Positions 10,902 through 22,053 of a DNA stretch of 64,000 nt are shown one piece after another; the stretch's first letter is position 1, and every line of letters begins with the position of its first letter. The DNA comes from Clonostachys chloroleuca. Taxonomy: Eukaryota; Ascomycota; Sordariomycetes; Hypocreales; Bionectriaceae. The stretch covers positions 7,502,001-7,566,000 of the forward strand of contig JBANAY010000004.1 of assembly GCA_037952775.1 (NCBI GenBank), written 5' to 3'. The notes under the pieces are model-generated. The model ran no database searches. It worked only from the letters and a program-made list of their open reading frames with translations, and was not told the DNA's origin. A program made the translations under genes and the position numbers.

Positions 10902-11852
10902 CTTCTTGCTAAATTTCATTAATTGATTATATTTGTTCTGCTCATATTTGTTTATTACTGCTCGATTGTTACGTCACGTTCATCCGTCATCAACGTCGAA
11001 TGACAACACGATCAACTGCTCGAGGGGATCGCCAACTCGGGCGACTTTTACGCTTGCGAGCTTGGACAGATCAAAATGGACTTCCTTTGCACTGGTCGAG
11101 TCGTGCTTCTAGGAGATTCCACATACGACCCAAGCCTTTTTACAGGGCTGGACTGATTTGTGTGTGTGGGATCATATCTGCTTGCCGGCGAGCTGGCTCG
11201 GAAGAATGATGTTGGCAAACCTTTGAAGTCGCAAAATTCAAATTAAAAGGATGCGACCATTTATCAATGAATCCCAGCAGCTTCGCCGTACAACTTTCAA
11301 TCTTACCCTTGAAACTTTTTCACTTAGAATTGGGATATTGCATTCTGGTGTTTTGGATGGAGCAGCTCTGAACGGACTGTGGTCACGGCCAATTAAGGAC
11401 AATAGTTCTTGAGAGCGCCTTTCGGATTGTCCCAAATTGAAACTCTAGATGTAGTATATATTGATTCCATTTTTGTTCTCGGTCCGTTTGTCTTGGTAAA
11501 AGTCGCTTTTCAAAATAACACAACCTCGAGATAGGTAAGGTATAGGGTAGGGAAAAAGTGACATTGAAGTAAACGCTTGGATAACAACCACTCCCCATTC
11601 TTATTCTTAGCCGCCATTGGCCATCGAGTATCCTTTAGTTATCAAGCGCTGTTGTTGATTACTCAGCGCGGCGACTTTTTAGTCTCCGCGCGGCGCCCGA
11701 GAAACTCCGAAGTATTTGAGCATTTGGCACGTCACATGACGGCGTGAGAACCTTGATGGCCAAAACACCGCAGGGCAGTCACTCTAATTGCCTGTGCAAG
11801 CCAAGCCGAAAGCATATTGCTGAAACCTGAGTCTCCTGATTTTCCAGAGCAG
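10902..11852. other. Intergenic, no gene recognised
   Basis: Spacer holding the promoter of the AflR-like regulator. The first 35 bases resemble the 3' flank of the intact tRNA (see findings). No other gene is recognised. A frame entering from the left at about 11817 lacks an ATG, so the regulator start was set at 11853. Confidence 0.5.
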
Positions 11853-13094
11853 ATGGAGGTCCCCCGAGACTCAGCCGATAAATCCCGACGGCGTGCTTGT
11901 GATCCATGTAGTGAGTCTTCAATCCCTCTGCCTCAACCCACGAGTCTCTCCCTGCACATTGTTTCCACCCCCACCCTGCAACAACAACCAGTATTTCAAT
12001 TGCCTCGCTTGCTAATAATTGATGGCGCCATCTCATCATCAGGAAAACGTAAAGTGAAATGCTCTCGTAACGATCCGCTGTGTGGACGATGCACACAGCT
12101 TGGCCTGAGATGCGAGTACTCTCCCAACAAGCCCATGGGCCGGCCGAGGAGCACGCGCCCCGGCTTTCGTATTCTCCAAGAGAACGGTGACGGGTTCGCT
12201 GTCCCTGCTGCTGCTTCAGCTACAGAAATCGCCGTCTCTCCACTAGCAGCAGACTTCATGGACATGGAGAGCTTTCCTGGACCAATACGAGATGATTTCA
12301 GCGGGTTCAATGCACCACTTCCATTACCTGGGATCGATTTTGATCAGCACCAAGGCGGACCAGAGGCCGGCCCTTCGTCCTGCATCCCTTGTATGCTTCA
12401 CCACGGCTTGAACATAGAAAGCGAGACCGGTCCGGCAAACGAACCGGCTACAACTCGGGCGGCGAAAAAGTGCAGTTGTGTTGAGCTGGTGAACCAGCAC
12501 TTCTCCCTTTTGGAGGATTCAGCAGAGTCGTTCCAAACCCTCAAAGCCCTACAACAATCTACAAAGTCTGCAGAATCAATACTGGAATGCGACGTGTGCT
12601 TCGGATCTGTATGCCAGACCCTTGGCACATCGAGAAATATCAATCTACTCGGTTCTCTCATGTCCAGCATCATATCCACGTACGGGGCGTTTTTCCTGCA
12701 CCAGAAACGACGTGCGGAGCAGTGCTCTCGTGGCGGCGAGCCTCTCAAGCTTCTTGTCGGCCAGCCGCCAGACCCAGCGAGCACCGTCGAGCTTTCACTT
12801 GATGGACAGAGTTATAGCAACATGATCAGGGCCAGTATAGGGATAGAGCTCAAGAGGCTCCTGGAGTTGATGAATGCGTTTGCAGAGAGGCAGACGCGCC
12901 TGCATAACAATGGGCACGAAGAGTGTCAGAAGGAGGCTTCATGCCAGAACGTGACTGACCCCTTGGAGGGCAAACAATCAGAAGAGGAGGTGTGCCCCCA
13001 AAAAGTGGACATTACCAAGATGTTTGCCTGCTTCCGGACAGTTGATCAAGTCCGCGCAGTGATGGAGGAGACGCAGAAGATCATCATGAGCTGA
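11853..13094 (+). CDS. Zn2Cys6 transcription factor with AflR-like C-terminus
   Basis: Nuclear DNA-binding regulator of about 369 residues, from exons 11853-11910 and 12043-13094. The intron interrupts the zinc cluster right after the second cysteine, and splicing restores CDPCRKRKVKCS followed by CGRC and LRCEYSPNK, giving the six cysteines from about residue 16. Just after it comes a PMGRPR basic stretch as in AflR-type proteins. The C-terminal half (ECDVC, then a long helix-rich part ending at KIIMS) fits the aflatoxin-regulatory-protein domain found in regulators of polyketide clusters. No polyketide synthase or other biosynthetic core gene is visible in this window, so its target is unknown. 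The gene is followed by a tRNA-Lys and converges on the copper ATPase gene. Confidence 0.82.
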   Translation: MEVPRDSADKSRRRACDPCSESSIPLPQPTSLSLHIVSTPTLQQQPVFQLPRLLIIDGAISSSGKRKVKCSRNDPLCGRCTQLGLRCEYSPNKPMGRPRSTRPGFRILQENGDGFAVPAAASATEIAVSPLAADFMDMESFPGPIRDDFSGFNAPLPLPGIDFDQHQGGPEAGPSSCIPCMLHHGLNIESETGPANEPATTRAAKKCSCVELVNQHFSLLEDSAESFQTLKALQQSTKSAESILECDVCFGSVCQTLGTSRNINLLGSLMSSIISTYGAFFLHQKRRAEQCSRGGEPLKLLVGQPPDPASTVELSLDGQSYSNMIRASIGIELKRLLELMNAFAERQTRLHNNGHEECQKEASCQNVTDPLEGKQSEEEVCPQKVDITKMFACFRTVDQVRAVMEETQKIIMS

Positions 13095-13293
13095 CCTTGG
13101 ACGTTGCTAAGCTAGGTCCAGATTACCTAAATACAATAGCTATCGCTAACTAAAGGGTTCCCTATAAAATGGTTACTCCAGCCTGGGTTCAAACCAGGGA
13201 CTTTGGTTGAGCGGGCTTATGTGCCAAAAAGGTGCTTAGTTCACCAGTTCCAGCTGCCGTGGGCAGTAACTGTGCACCATTGGGGGCAAAAAT

Positions 13294-13367
13294 CACCCGA
13301 TGCGAGACTCGAACTCGCAGCCCCAAGATTAAAAGTCTTGTGCGCTAACCAATTGCGCCAACCGGGT
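13294..13367 (-). tRNA. tRNA-Lys(TTT), intronless
   Basis: On the minus strand the acceptor ACCCGGT pairs with ATCGGGT (one G-T pair). The D arm is GCGC/GCGC, the anticodon stem CAAGA/TCTTG encloses CTTTTAA (anticodon TTT), and the T arm is GCGAG-TTCGAGT-CTCGC. Discriminator is G. It shares the anticodon with the tRNA at 10614 but differs in most stem sequences and has no intron. Confidence 0.9.
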
Positions 13368-13518
13368 ATTAGTCATCATGTGAATACAAATCCCCATGAA
13401 TGACTCTATGTTGCTCGAATACGTCTCACTCACCATGATCACATAGATATCCCGCCGAACCTGGGAACACTTTCAAGTTTATGCCTGTTTGATGGATAGC
13501 CCGGCTCTGTCCCTTCTG

Positions 13519-16500
13519 TCACTTACTAACTCTGTGCCTGAGGTTCAAGAGGAACATGGACACTGCCGCCAAAATAACCGGAACAACACTCACCATCTCT
13601 CCCAGACCAGCATATCGGGGAGGGATACGGAACTTGACCCAGGCACCGCTTGCCATCGTGACAGCGAGGACGTTGTAAATAGCAGACCAAACAAAGTTGA
13701 AGTACATGCGGTGGAACGAAGCCTGGCTGATGTTGAGAAGGAAAGGGATGCCCTCAAGACCATTCAACAGAACCACGTCGGCTGCACCCTGGGTCACATC
13801 GCTACTTGTGAGACTGCCGCCAATCTGAGCCCCGAGGTTGGCTTGTGCGACAGCGATGGCGTCATTCGTTCCATCTCCGCAGAACATGACATATCTGTCC
13901 TCATCTGCCATCAGACCAGCAACATAGTCGCGCTTCTCTGGAGGGGTGTATTCGCCAACTGCGTTCTCCCGGGGGATGCCAACCGAGGCGGCCACATCCT
14001 GAACGGCCCTCTTCTGGTCCCCAGAGACAAGATGGACAGTGATTTTACGGGCCTTGAGCTCGGCAATAACACGCTGAGCCTCGGGTCGAATCTGCACATT
14101 CAATCCAAAAGCAATAACCGGGACAGAATTGTAGGTGATGACGAGCACAGTAAGACCGGCGTCCTGAAGACGTGCCACTTCTGCCACATCGCTGGCGCTG
14201 GTCCATCGGGCATTCCCAGCCCGTAGACGATTCCCTTGTACTCAGCCTCAATCCCGGCGCCGGGAACGACCCTGACGTTGCATACACCGGCCATGGCCTT
14301 AGCAGCCTGCCCTTCAAGATATTTATCAACTGCCGCAGATACGGGGTGCTTTCCTACAGCCACCAGGGCTCTAGCAAGAGAAACATTGAAGGGTCGGTCG
14401 CCACTCAGCACAACCTCTTTCACGACGGTAAGGTCTCCTTCCGTGATGGTACCGGTCTTGTCAAACACTACATCGGTGACCTTTCGTGCCCGCTCAGTTG
14501 TTTCCGCAGACTTGATGATGACGCCTCCCTTTGCCGCAATACCGCCCGCAACAACTAGGACCATGGGTACGGCCAGACCGAGGGCGCAAGGGCAAGCAAC
14601 AGCGAGGGTGGCTACGGCATATGCCACTGCGTTGCCGACGGCTTTACCGCTGCTGTATCTCAGGACCCCTAATCCACAAGCAATCCAGATCACGAATACG
14701 AGAAGGGCGACGATGGCCATTACAGGAACGAACCAGCCAGCGACCTTGTCGGCCAGGTCTTGCAGCTTGGGCTTGGAGTTGGCGGCGTCTTCGACTAGCT
14801 GGGCAATGTCTGTGACTGTGTTCTTCCCGGGAAGGCGAGTAAGCTGGACAACGACGGATCCATCGCCGTTCATCGTACCTGCGATTATTGAATCGTTGAC
14901 CTTCTTGGGGACTGGCAGCGGCTCTCCTGTCAACATGGACTCATCCACCTCGGTCGTTCCTGAGACAACCACACCATCCGTAGGTACCCGAGTATGTGGT
15001 AGCACCCTGAACCGGTCGCCATAATGGAGTAGTCGGGCATCGATCTCTCGATCGCCGCTCTTCTCAACAAGCACAGCAACATTCTGCTGCTTGGATCGGA
15101 GCGACACGGCAGTGACGGCCTGAACTCGCGCAAAGGCGGCAATAAGGCGACCGAGAAGAATCAGGGTGATCAGCATTGTGCTGGTTTCGAAGAATTGGCC
15201 CTCGTCGAGCGGCTTGCCCGACATCCCGAACCCAAACGCTATAACGGAGTAGACGTACGCAGCGGTGATGCTCATGACGACCAACATGTCCATCTCAACC
15301 GCTCGACTATACCAAAGCGCGGAGAGGGCTGGGCGATAAAACTCGGGAATGGCAATGCACTGGACGACAGTGCCGAGCGTCAAGCCAATGATGGCCTCGG
15401 CCCTCTCAGAGACGAGATTTTCGCTCCAGGCTACAACAGCAACGGGGATGGTGAAGAGGGCAGCCAAAGCAGCCTTGATCAGCTGATCCCATAGTCTGCG
15501 GCGACTGTTCACGAGCTGGGGATCGCTTTGCTGCTGAGCCAGCCCACGGCATCGATTCTCGACTCGTGCGAATAGATCCCGGGCCCCGATGATGGCCGGG
15601 TCATAGGCTAGACGGACAGTCGACTTGTCGAGCGACTGCACGTCGAGGAGTCCCGGTAGCGACTCGGCAGCCATCTTCTTCGCCTCGGCCGGGGGAGCCA
15701 AGATATCCAGGAAATAGTTGCCGCCGATCACCTTGCTCAGGTTGAAGCCGCTGACGCTGCTGGCAAAAGCGATGACTTCGTCAGCGCTGGTGACGGACGT
15801 GTCGACGGTGAACTCGCCGCTGCCTACGACAAAGTTCACGCGGGCCTGGGAGACGCCGGCCATGGTGTTAAATATCCGCATGAGCTTATCGGCGCAGCTG
15901 GTGCAGTCCATTCCGCTGACCAGGAAGCTGACGGGCTCTGTATTTCCATCCTTCTCGATGTCGACCTCCTTGATACCGGTGGTGCCCGAGGGCTTGTAGG
16001 TAGGTATGTCGATAGCCTTCTTCGGCTTGCTTTGGTATAGGTTCCTCTTCGACTTGGGCTTGTTGCAGCAGGTCTGGAACGAGGTCGCGCCGTTATCGAC
16101 GGCACTGCGGCAGATGCATCGGAGCTGTTCGAGGTAGCTGCTGTACTTGTCGAAGGCCGCCTGGAGATGAGTGCTGCAGGCCGTGTCGGAGTCGTGGCCA
16201 CCCGCGTCGTGTTGGTGAGGGTGACCTGATGATGCTACATTTAGAGGTTAGCGGATTTACTGCCAGGCGAGGAGGGAGGGCGTCAGAGTAATGGAGTATT
16301 GGGCTCACCATCGTGGCCAGGGTCTTCTTCGCAGGCCTTGACGCATTCGAGTGCTGCGACGGCCTCGACACACTTCTCTATATAGGCATACTGGAGTCAA
16401 TCACCTGTCCATGCCACCGAGGCTTGAATATAGGAATTGACTCACCGTCGCAGCGCTCTTGGTCGCCGCAGCATGTTGATGACGAGGAAATACTTGCCGA

Positions 16501-16677
16501 GTCTGAACAGCAGTCACCGCCTTGTCCATGGTGGCGGCTATTATGGTTATGGCTCTCATTGCCGTGATCGTGGCCGTGATCGTGGCCGTGATCGTGATCA
16601 TGGTCGTTATGGTCATGGTCTCCATGGTTGCGGTCTGGAGCAGCTGATGGCTTAGAACTGCAACAATATGCACCCAT
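13519..16677 (-). CDS. Copper-exporting P1B-type ATPase, CrpA-like, with one frameshift
   Basis: Membrane pump that expels Cu(I), about 1005 residues. Exons on the minus strand: 16677-16446, 16377-16309 and 16234-13519. The N-terminus is rich in metal ligands: paired cysteines (YCCSS, DCCSD, TCCGD) and an [12 protein letters not shown] run, then a heavy-metal-associated site GMDCTSC. Downstream come the TGE actuator motif ([10 protein letters not shown]), the ion-binding ACPCAL in a membrane helix, the phosphorylated DKTGT, the HP motif (GKHPVS) and the hinge GDGTNDA. All key residues are present. This layout matches fungal copper-detoxification pumps of the CrpA/Crp1 type. Near 14220-14222 the frame changes: one base is missing between GIVY and the nucleotide-binding segment AGNARW. 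That is a homopolymer position (ccc), so sequencing error and true inactivation are both possible. Confidence 0.85.
16561..16596 (-). repeat. Three perfect 12-base tandem copies in the ATPase N-terminus
   Basis: The plus-strand unit gccgtgatcgtg is repeated three times without change. It encodes three HDHG units of the putative copper-binding tail, so copy-number change would lengthen or shorten that tail in steps of four residues without breaking the frame. Confidence 0.85.
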
Positions 16678-18330
16678 GATGAATGTCTGAGGAGTATTGT
16701 CAAGCAGCAAGTCTACAAAAACGTAGAGCGGAGGTCACTGGTATTTGTTCCGGATGTATTTGTAGATACTCTATCAAACAAAACTCATCGAGACTAAGGG
16801 GAACATTCTATATCTATATATACTAGACTGTTGTGAAAGACTACTCCTGGAATTTCCACATTGTTCCAAAATATAACCCATTGTCCAGGGGAAGCGGCCC
16901 GGTGCGCTGCCGTTAAAAGTCTCCGCCCGCTCCGGCGAAAGTCTCCGCTCTCCGCATCTGAGCGATATGTATTCAGGTCGTATATGGCCAACAGACATAT
17001 GATGTTCAAGCAAATGGCTGGTGCATGAATAGCTCATTTACGTCTTGCGTCATAGCCTCACTTGTCTAGTAAAGTGTCATGATTGACCCCTGTCCTTGAT
17101 TTGTTGTGGTACACTACATAGGTACCCCTCGTAAAAGGAGATCTTTAGGATTTGTATCTTGTCACCGCTCCATTGCCGACCAGTGCCCGAACGGGAACGT
17201 TCCGATGTACAGAGGACCTATCAACGAAGAAAGCGGATTCCGTTCATGTAAGTGCTCTTGCGTAGGGGCCAGGAATTCACGAGTTAGTGCTTCGCCGACA
17301 ACGCAGTATCTTCATAGACAATATTGCAACACATGCATTGTAGGACCTGCCCTAGGAACCCACCCATCGATCTTCGAAAAGGCCTGCATCTGTTCCAGGA
17401 AGCCCATACTGCGCTTTCCCGCCGAGGTAATTGGTGAAATGCTTTTTACTTCCGCAGAGATTCCGTCCAAAGTTTCCACGGCCGACGTGCTGCGGATAGA
17501 ACATAGGTGGTCAATGATGAAGTCTCCTTTGATGCCACTCTTCTAGGCGCACCGTCTTGCTGATCTCTATCGCGGTCGATTCGTTGCAGAGCTTTGGTTC
17601 CTGATAACCTGTCGTGCACGCACGAGAGGCGTGGTAAGAGCGTTGTCTCCGTTACCTCTTCGCAAACTGTCTGTCAGACACCTGATGAAACTGTTAAGAT
17701 TCTGCTAGAACATTGAATATGATAACGAGAAGGTTCTACAAGGGTGACTTCTAATCCAACAGGAGTGTCAGCCTCTTAGCATAAGCGTTGGACATATTTT
17801 CGTTAGTGGTAGCTGATCTATCCCCTTCATTTGCAGGAGCCTTCGAAGACTTGATACTATGTCTATTAGTTACCTGAAAAGCTCAAGATGAAATGGCCTT
17901 TTGTGATACTATCGAGAGTGACAAGAATACAGCATGCTAGTCGCTCGAGAAGAGGATCATATGTGCTTTATGGGCTGCGTCGGTCTAGGGTCGGAATTTT
18001 CATTATAGCCGAGGTGATCTAGGCGCTTATTGTTCTATAATTAACTACGAATCAGGTTTCTAGTCAAAATCAATAGTTTCGAGGTTCAGCTCAGTGGAGG
18101 CGCTGGCCTGTCTTTTGCCAATAGTTTAGCTTATATAAGCCATGGATCTGGCCTTGCAAGGCGTTCTGGTCGTCTGATCCCACAGGGGAGACTTACCCCT
18201 CGAAAACTCCCTTCTCAATGTCCGGCTGGCGAAAGCGAACGGGGTCGTTTTTTTCGCCGCCCGCCAACCCTTGCTGTGTCCGATTGATTGTTTAGGCATT
18301 GTGTACCTGATGAGTTAGTTTCCTGGCGAA
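16678..18330. other. Intergenic, no gene recognised
   Basis: A 1.6 kb gap between the divergently transcribed copper ATPase and the kinase-TPR gene. A 146-codon frame at 17106-17546 has no recognisable domain, splice context or family resemblance and is not called. The rest is non-coding by eye. Confidence 0.45.
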
Positions 18331-21300
18331 ATGGCCGTTTCGGGGGTTGCCTTGGACGATCTCCCGGAGCTGGTGCGAGATACGCAGCTATCGGTTCGCT
18401 TCAAATCCGAAGGCTCGCGACACTACACTATCCACGTCCCGCCGGGTCGTCGGAGCCCGAAGCCGGAAACATGGGTCTCCAGAGAGAGATTGGGCAGGGG
18501 AGGCCAGGGAGCTGTCGTCTTGCAGGAGAAGGTGGTCGATGGACAAGGCCAGTTTCAGCTTCGGGCCGTCAAGACCATCTCAATGCCAGCAGTCAGCAGT
18601 CAAGCCGACCGGGCTCTCTACAAGCGAGAACTTGAGGCCATGGCAAAGTTCTCTCAAACCAAGGTATGGCAAGATCCTTTCCCACATTATGCCTGAACAA
18701 TACGGACTCATCTTTATCCTGGGGCATATTTTGGTGAAAATCAGCTGAGTGTTTTTCCCTATATAGTATTCCGATCAGTTTGTCAAGTTTCACGGGTGGT
18801 TCACCAGCCCGGGATTAATACATATCGCCATGGAATACTGTGAGCTAGGCGACCTGGATAGGTATCTTCTCAGCCTTTCGAACACCAGGCTGCCTGAATC
18901 AGAAGCGCAGGATATTACCTATCAGATTCTGAATGCTCTTACCAGCATGCACCAGGAGACATTCTGCCACGGGGACCTCAAGCTTGCAGTAAAGTGACAA
19001 TAATATCATATGTCGACCACTGAGTTACTCGCTAATCAAACTCTGTATAGAACATCCTGATCATAACTGCCGCCCCTTCGTGGTGGGTGAAGTTAGCCGA
19101 CTTTGGCCTGAGCAAGAGGAATGGAGTAGGTGCTAATAACACGACGACCGCGAAAGGGACTCCGAATTATATGCCTCCGGAACTACTTGGATACAAAGGG
19201 AATCCAAGAGAAGCAGACCCATATCCGGTGGATATGTGGTGCCTTGGGCAAGTAGGTTTCAGACTTGCCACGGGCCGTGCCATGTTCGCCTCGCAGGCAG
19301 ATCTCTCCCGCTATTTTTACGGCCAAACAACATTCCGCTCGCACCTCCCTGTAGAATATCAACTCGATGAAGCATTTGTTGGGTACTTGGAGTCATTATT
19401 GGCTCAAGAACCCCGTACAAGACCCTCATCTAAGAACTCTTTACACCACCCGTGGGTGCTCAGCATTCGAAGAGAGCACCCAGACATCCATGACTCTCAA
19501 GATGAGGCGTCAGGCCATGACTGGTTTTCAGACGTCTTATTCTCAGATGTGTCCGGTGACGACACTCAACAGACCACCATATCACTTCAAGGGGCTCATA
19601 CTCCACGTCCTCTGAGTGCCAATGCTACAGCCATGTCGGCCAAGGAGGATGAGGCCTCTGCAGCATGGCCCGCCGATACGACGAATCTCTCTAGTATCAA
19701 GAGTCAGACCGAGGTCGTAACGCATCCTCCAGGACCTACCACTACTCACACTACGGTCATATCGTTAACACAAGACGAGGCCTCTGCTGTGTGGCCAACT
19801 AACACAACGACTCTTGCCGTCCCACATATTCAAACACAGAGAACGACGGCCATTTCTGGTCAAATTTCGGCAATATCAACAGCTGCAACAGCTGTTTCTA
19901 GTCAACCATCAACAACGACACCTGGCCAGCCATTGCAGACTGCCTTTCGTAGTGAGGCCGAAAAGCACATTGCCTCCGGAGATGAATGTCTCGTAGCTGG
20001 GAAGTATGATGAGGCTGTGGCTGAATACACTAAAGGTAAGCCTGTTGTATTCGCGTCTTTGTATTTCTACATTTGCTTGTCGATTCATTTAATTTTATCC
20101 CTGTTTCTTTTGATGGCTGATTCCCCAACTCTTGACACAGGTATCGATCTTGAGCCACTTTCCGCATCACATCTGGAAAAGCGGTCCGGTGCCTATTGGT
20201 GTCTCTCTAACTGGAACGGAGTAATGGACGACTGCATTCAGATCCGCGAACTGGATCCGAAGAACCAGTACGCCCTCGCTACCCTTTTCACGATCCTTAT
20301 TTACGCCATGGGGAGCCCCGAATATGCCCTGCCCTTGCTTGACCACATCATCCCCCCACCGGCAGAGCAAGAGATCAAAGATGCGCGGATGATGAAGGCC
20401 ACTGTCGACGATGCTCGGGAGCTTCTTGACAAGGGCGGTGATGTGAAATCGGTGTTTGACAAACTAGACAAGGCGCAGAGCAGGCTATGGAGAAGTGTCG
20501 GCCCCCCTGACGAATGGAGAAGCCTACGAGCAAGGGGCCACCTGGCGATGAGCACCCAGGATGGCCTGCGCCAAGCCAGAACCATCACCGAAAGGCTGGT
20601 AAGAAGGCGGCCAACGAATGTTGCGTTCCTCATTCTTCACGCCCGCGTCCAATACCTGTCCGGGGATTTCCACCTGGGGACTCGGCACTTGCGCAAAGCA
20701 CGAGAGACCGGAGTCGCAGACCAGGCCGGCCTAGATGATATCAAGAAATGGCTGGATATCGGAGAGAAGCTGGGCAGTCTCATCAGCCAGGCGAAGCGTC
20801 TATATGAGGCACGAAACGCCCGCCAAGCGGCCAAGCTGTACACCGAGGCGCTGCAGGTCGATCTAAAGAACTGGGCCATCAACGCGGTGCTTCTACACAA
20901 CCGGGCTCTCTGCTACGTTGAGATGGGCAATTATCGTGATGCACTGGGAGACTGCGAGATGGCCCTCCTCGCTGACCCTGACTTAACCGGGGTCCAGGCG
21001 ACCAAGGCGAAGATCACTGCGTTTCAAAAGGAGCGACCGGATACCCGTCGGCGAAATGCGATTGCTGGACTGGAGCTGGCCCAGTATCGCCAATCCAAAA
21101 GCAAGGCCATAAATAGTGAGGTTGAGACCGGGGAAGATAGCCTGTTTAAGAGCTTTCGCAGCCTACAACTGAACGAGTATGTATTTCATCTTGTTCACAC
21201 TCGGCAGGACTAGACTGACAAAATCTACGTTTAGAGCAAATCAACCAAGTACCTCGTATAGCGATGCGATGCATATCATGTTACCCGCGGCCACCACGAC

Positions 21301-21907
21301 TTCTCATGGTGCTGTTAGCTCTGAGGATGGCTACATTAATCTGATGATCGAGTACGAGGGGAGGGACCATATAACCAAGATGCTGCTGACATACTTAGAT
21401 GCAGAGGCTTTGGATGCTCACGTAAGTGTATTTGATCAATGCTATTCATTTTCTTGAAAGCCACCTCCCTCCCGCTAGCCAAATCTTCCTGGATATCATA
21501 TCTCGGTTACCGACATCTGATTAACTTTGTTCTTTCTGTAACAGCTCCGAACTGTTCTCGGCATTAGCAGCCTCCAACAACTCAAAGTGGAGCGATACTC
21601 AGACTCAGCCTCCACGTATATACCGTTAGATCCCGATGATAAAGACGCCTACAGCGCCTTCCATAGAGCGGCAACGGTCAAGAACTGGTTTAAGCTCCGG
21701 GTGTCGGACTATATCCCGTATATCCGCTGTGACAAGTGCTTCAGCCGTATAACAGGAGGCCGACACAAGCATTGCTATACATGCAATGAGGGGGACTTTG
21801 ACATCTGCTTCTTGTGCATTCAGGCCGGGGATAGGTGTCCCGGGGGTCATCATATGACGGAGCGTCTCTTACAGAATGGCCAATTCATCGTCGTTCCATC
21901 GAACTGA
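18331..21907 (+). CDS. Multidomain protein: Ser/Thr kinase, TPR repeats, PB1-like domain, ZZ zinc finger
   Basis: Predicted 1041 residues from exons 18331-18663, 18767-18988, 19051-20035, 20141-21176, 21235-21421 and 21545-21907, total divisible by three. Residues about 45-320 are a protein kinase. The glycine loop is GRGGQGAV, the ATP lysine is in RAVK, the catalytic loop is HGDLKLAN (D181, K183, N186), then ADFG and PPE; all catalytic residues are kept. A Ser/Thr/Gln-rich linker follows, with a repeated DEASA-WP unit. Residues about 489-860 are TPR helices (for example GKYDEAVAEYTKGI, GNYRDALGDCEMAL) like co-chaperone TPR proteins. Residues about 893-976 (INLMIEYEG to WFKLRV) look like a PB1-type beta-grasp. 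The end has a ZZ-type finger (CDKC, CYTC, CFLC, GGHH). PB1 followed by ZZ recalls p62/NBR1 selective-autophagy receptors, but joined here to a kinase. Role unknown; a signalling scaffold is likely. Confidence 0.8.
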
Positions 21908-22053
21908 AAATGCTCAATGTCTCTTGAGATATCGGTCAGAAGAAGTGAGCGAAGCGAGAGATAATAAGTAAATTAGTTTAATATAAGCCTTAGAAAGGTC
22001 AAACACAATATTGATCACCCTACTTGCGCGTTTATTACCCCTCCTTTATTCCA

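Noticed and set aside
11110..11140. Start of a 5S rRNA gene (an ACATACGACC word)
   Set aside because: Only the first ten bases match; no internal control region follows.
13168..13255. tRNA-like sequence with a T arm (CCTGG-TTTGAAC-CCAGG) on the minus strand next to the tRNA-Lys
   Set aside because: The acceptor strands do not pair and no anticodon arm forms, so it is at best a B-box-like relic.
14236..15024. A 262-codon frame antisense to the copper ATPase
   Set aside because: Ser/Thr/Pro-rich shadow of the ATPase coding exon; no independent signal.
17106..17546. A 146-codon open frame on the plus strand in the gap before the kinase gene
   Set aside because: No domain, membrane segment, splice context or family resemblance; frames of this length are expected by chance in a 1.6 kb gap.
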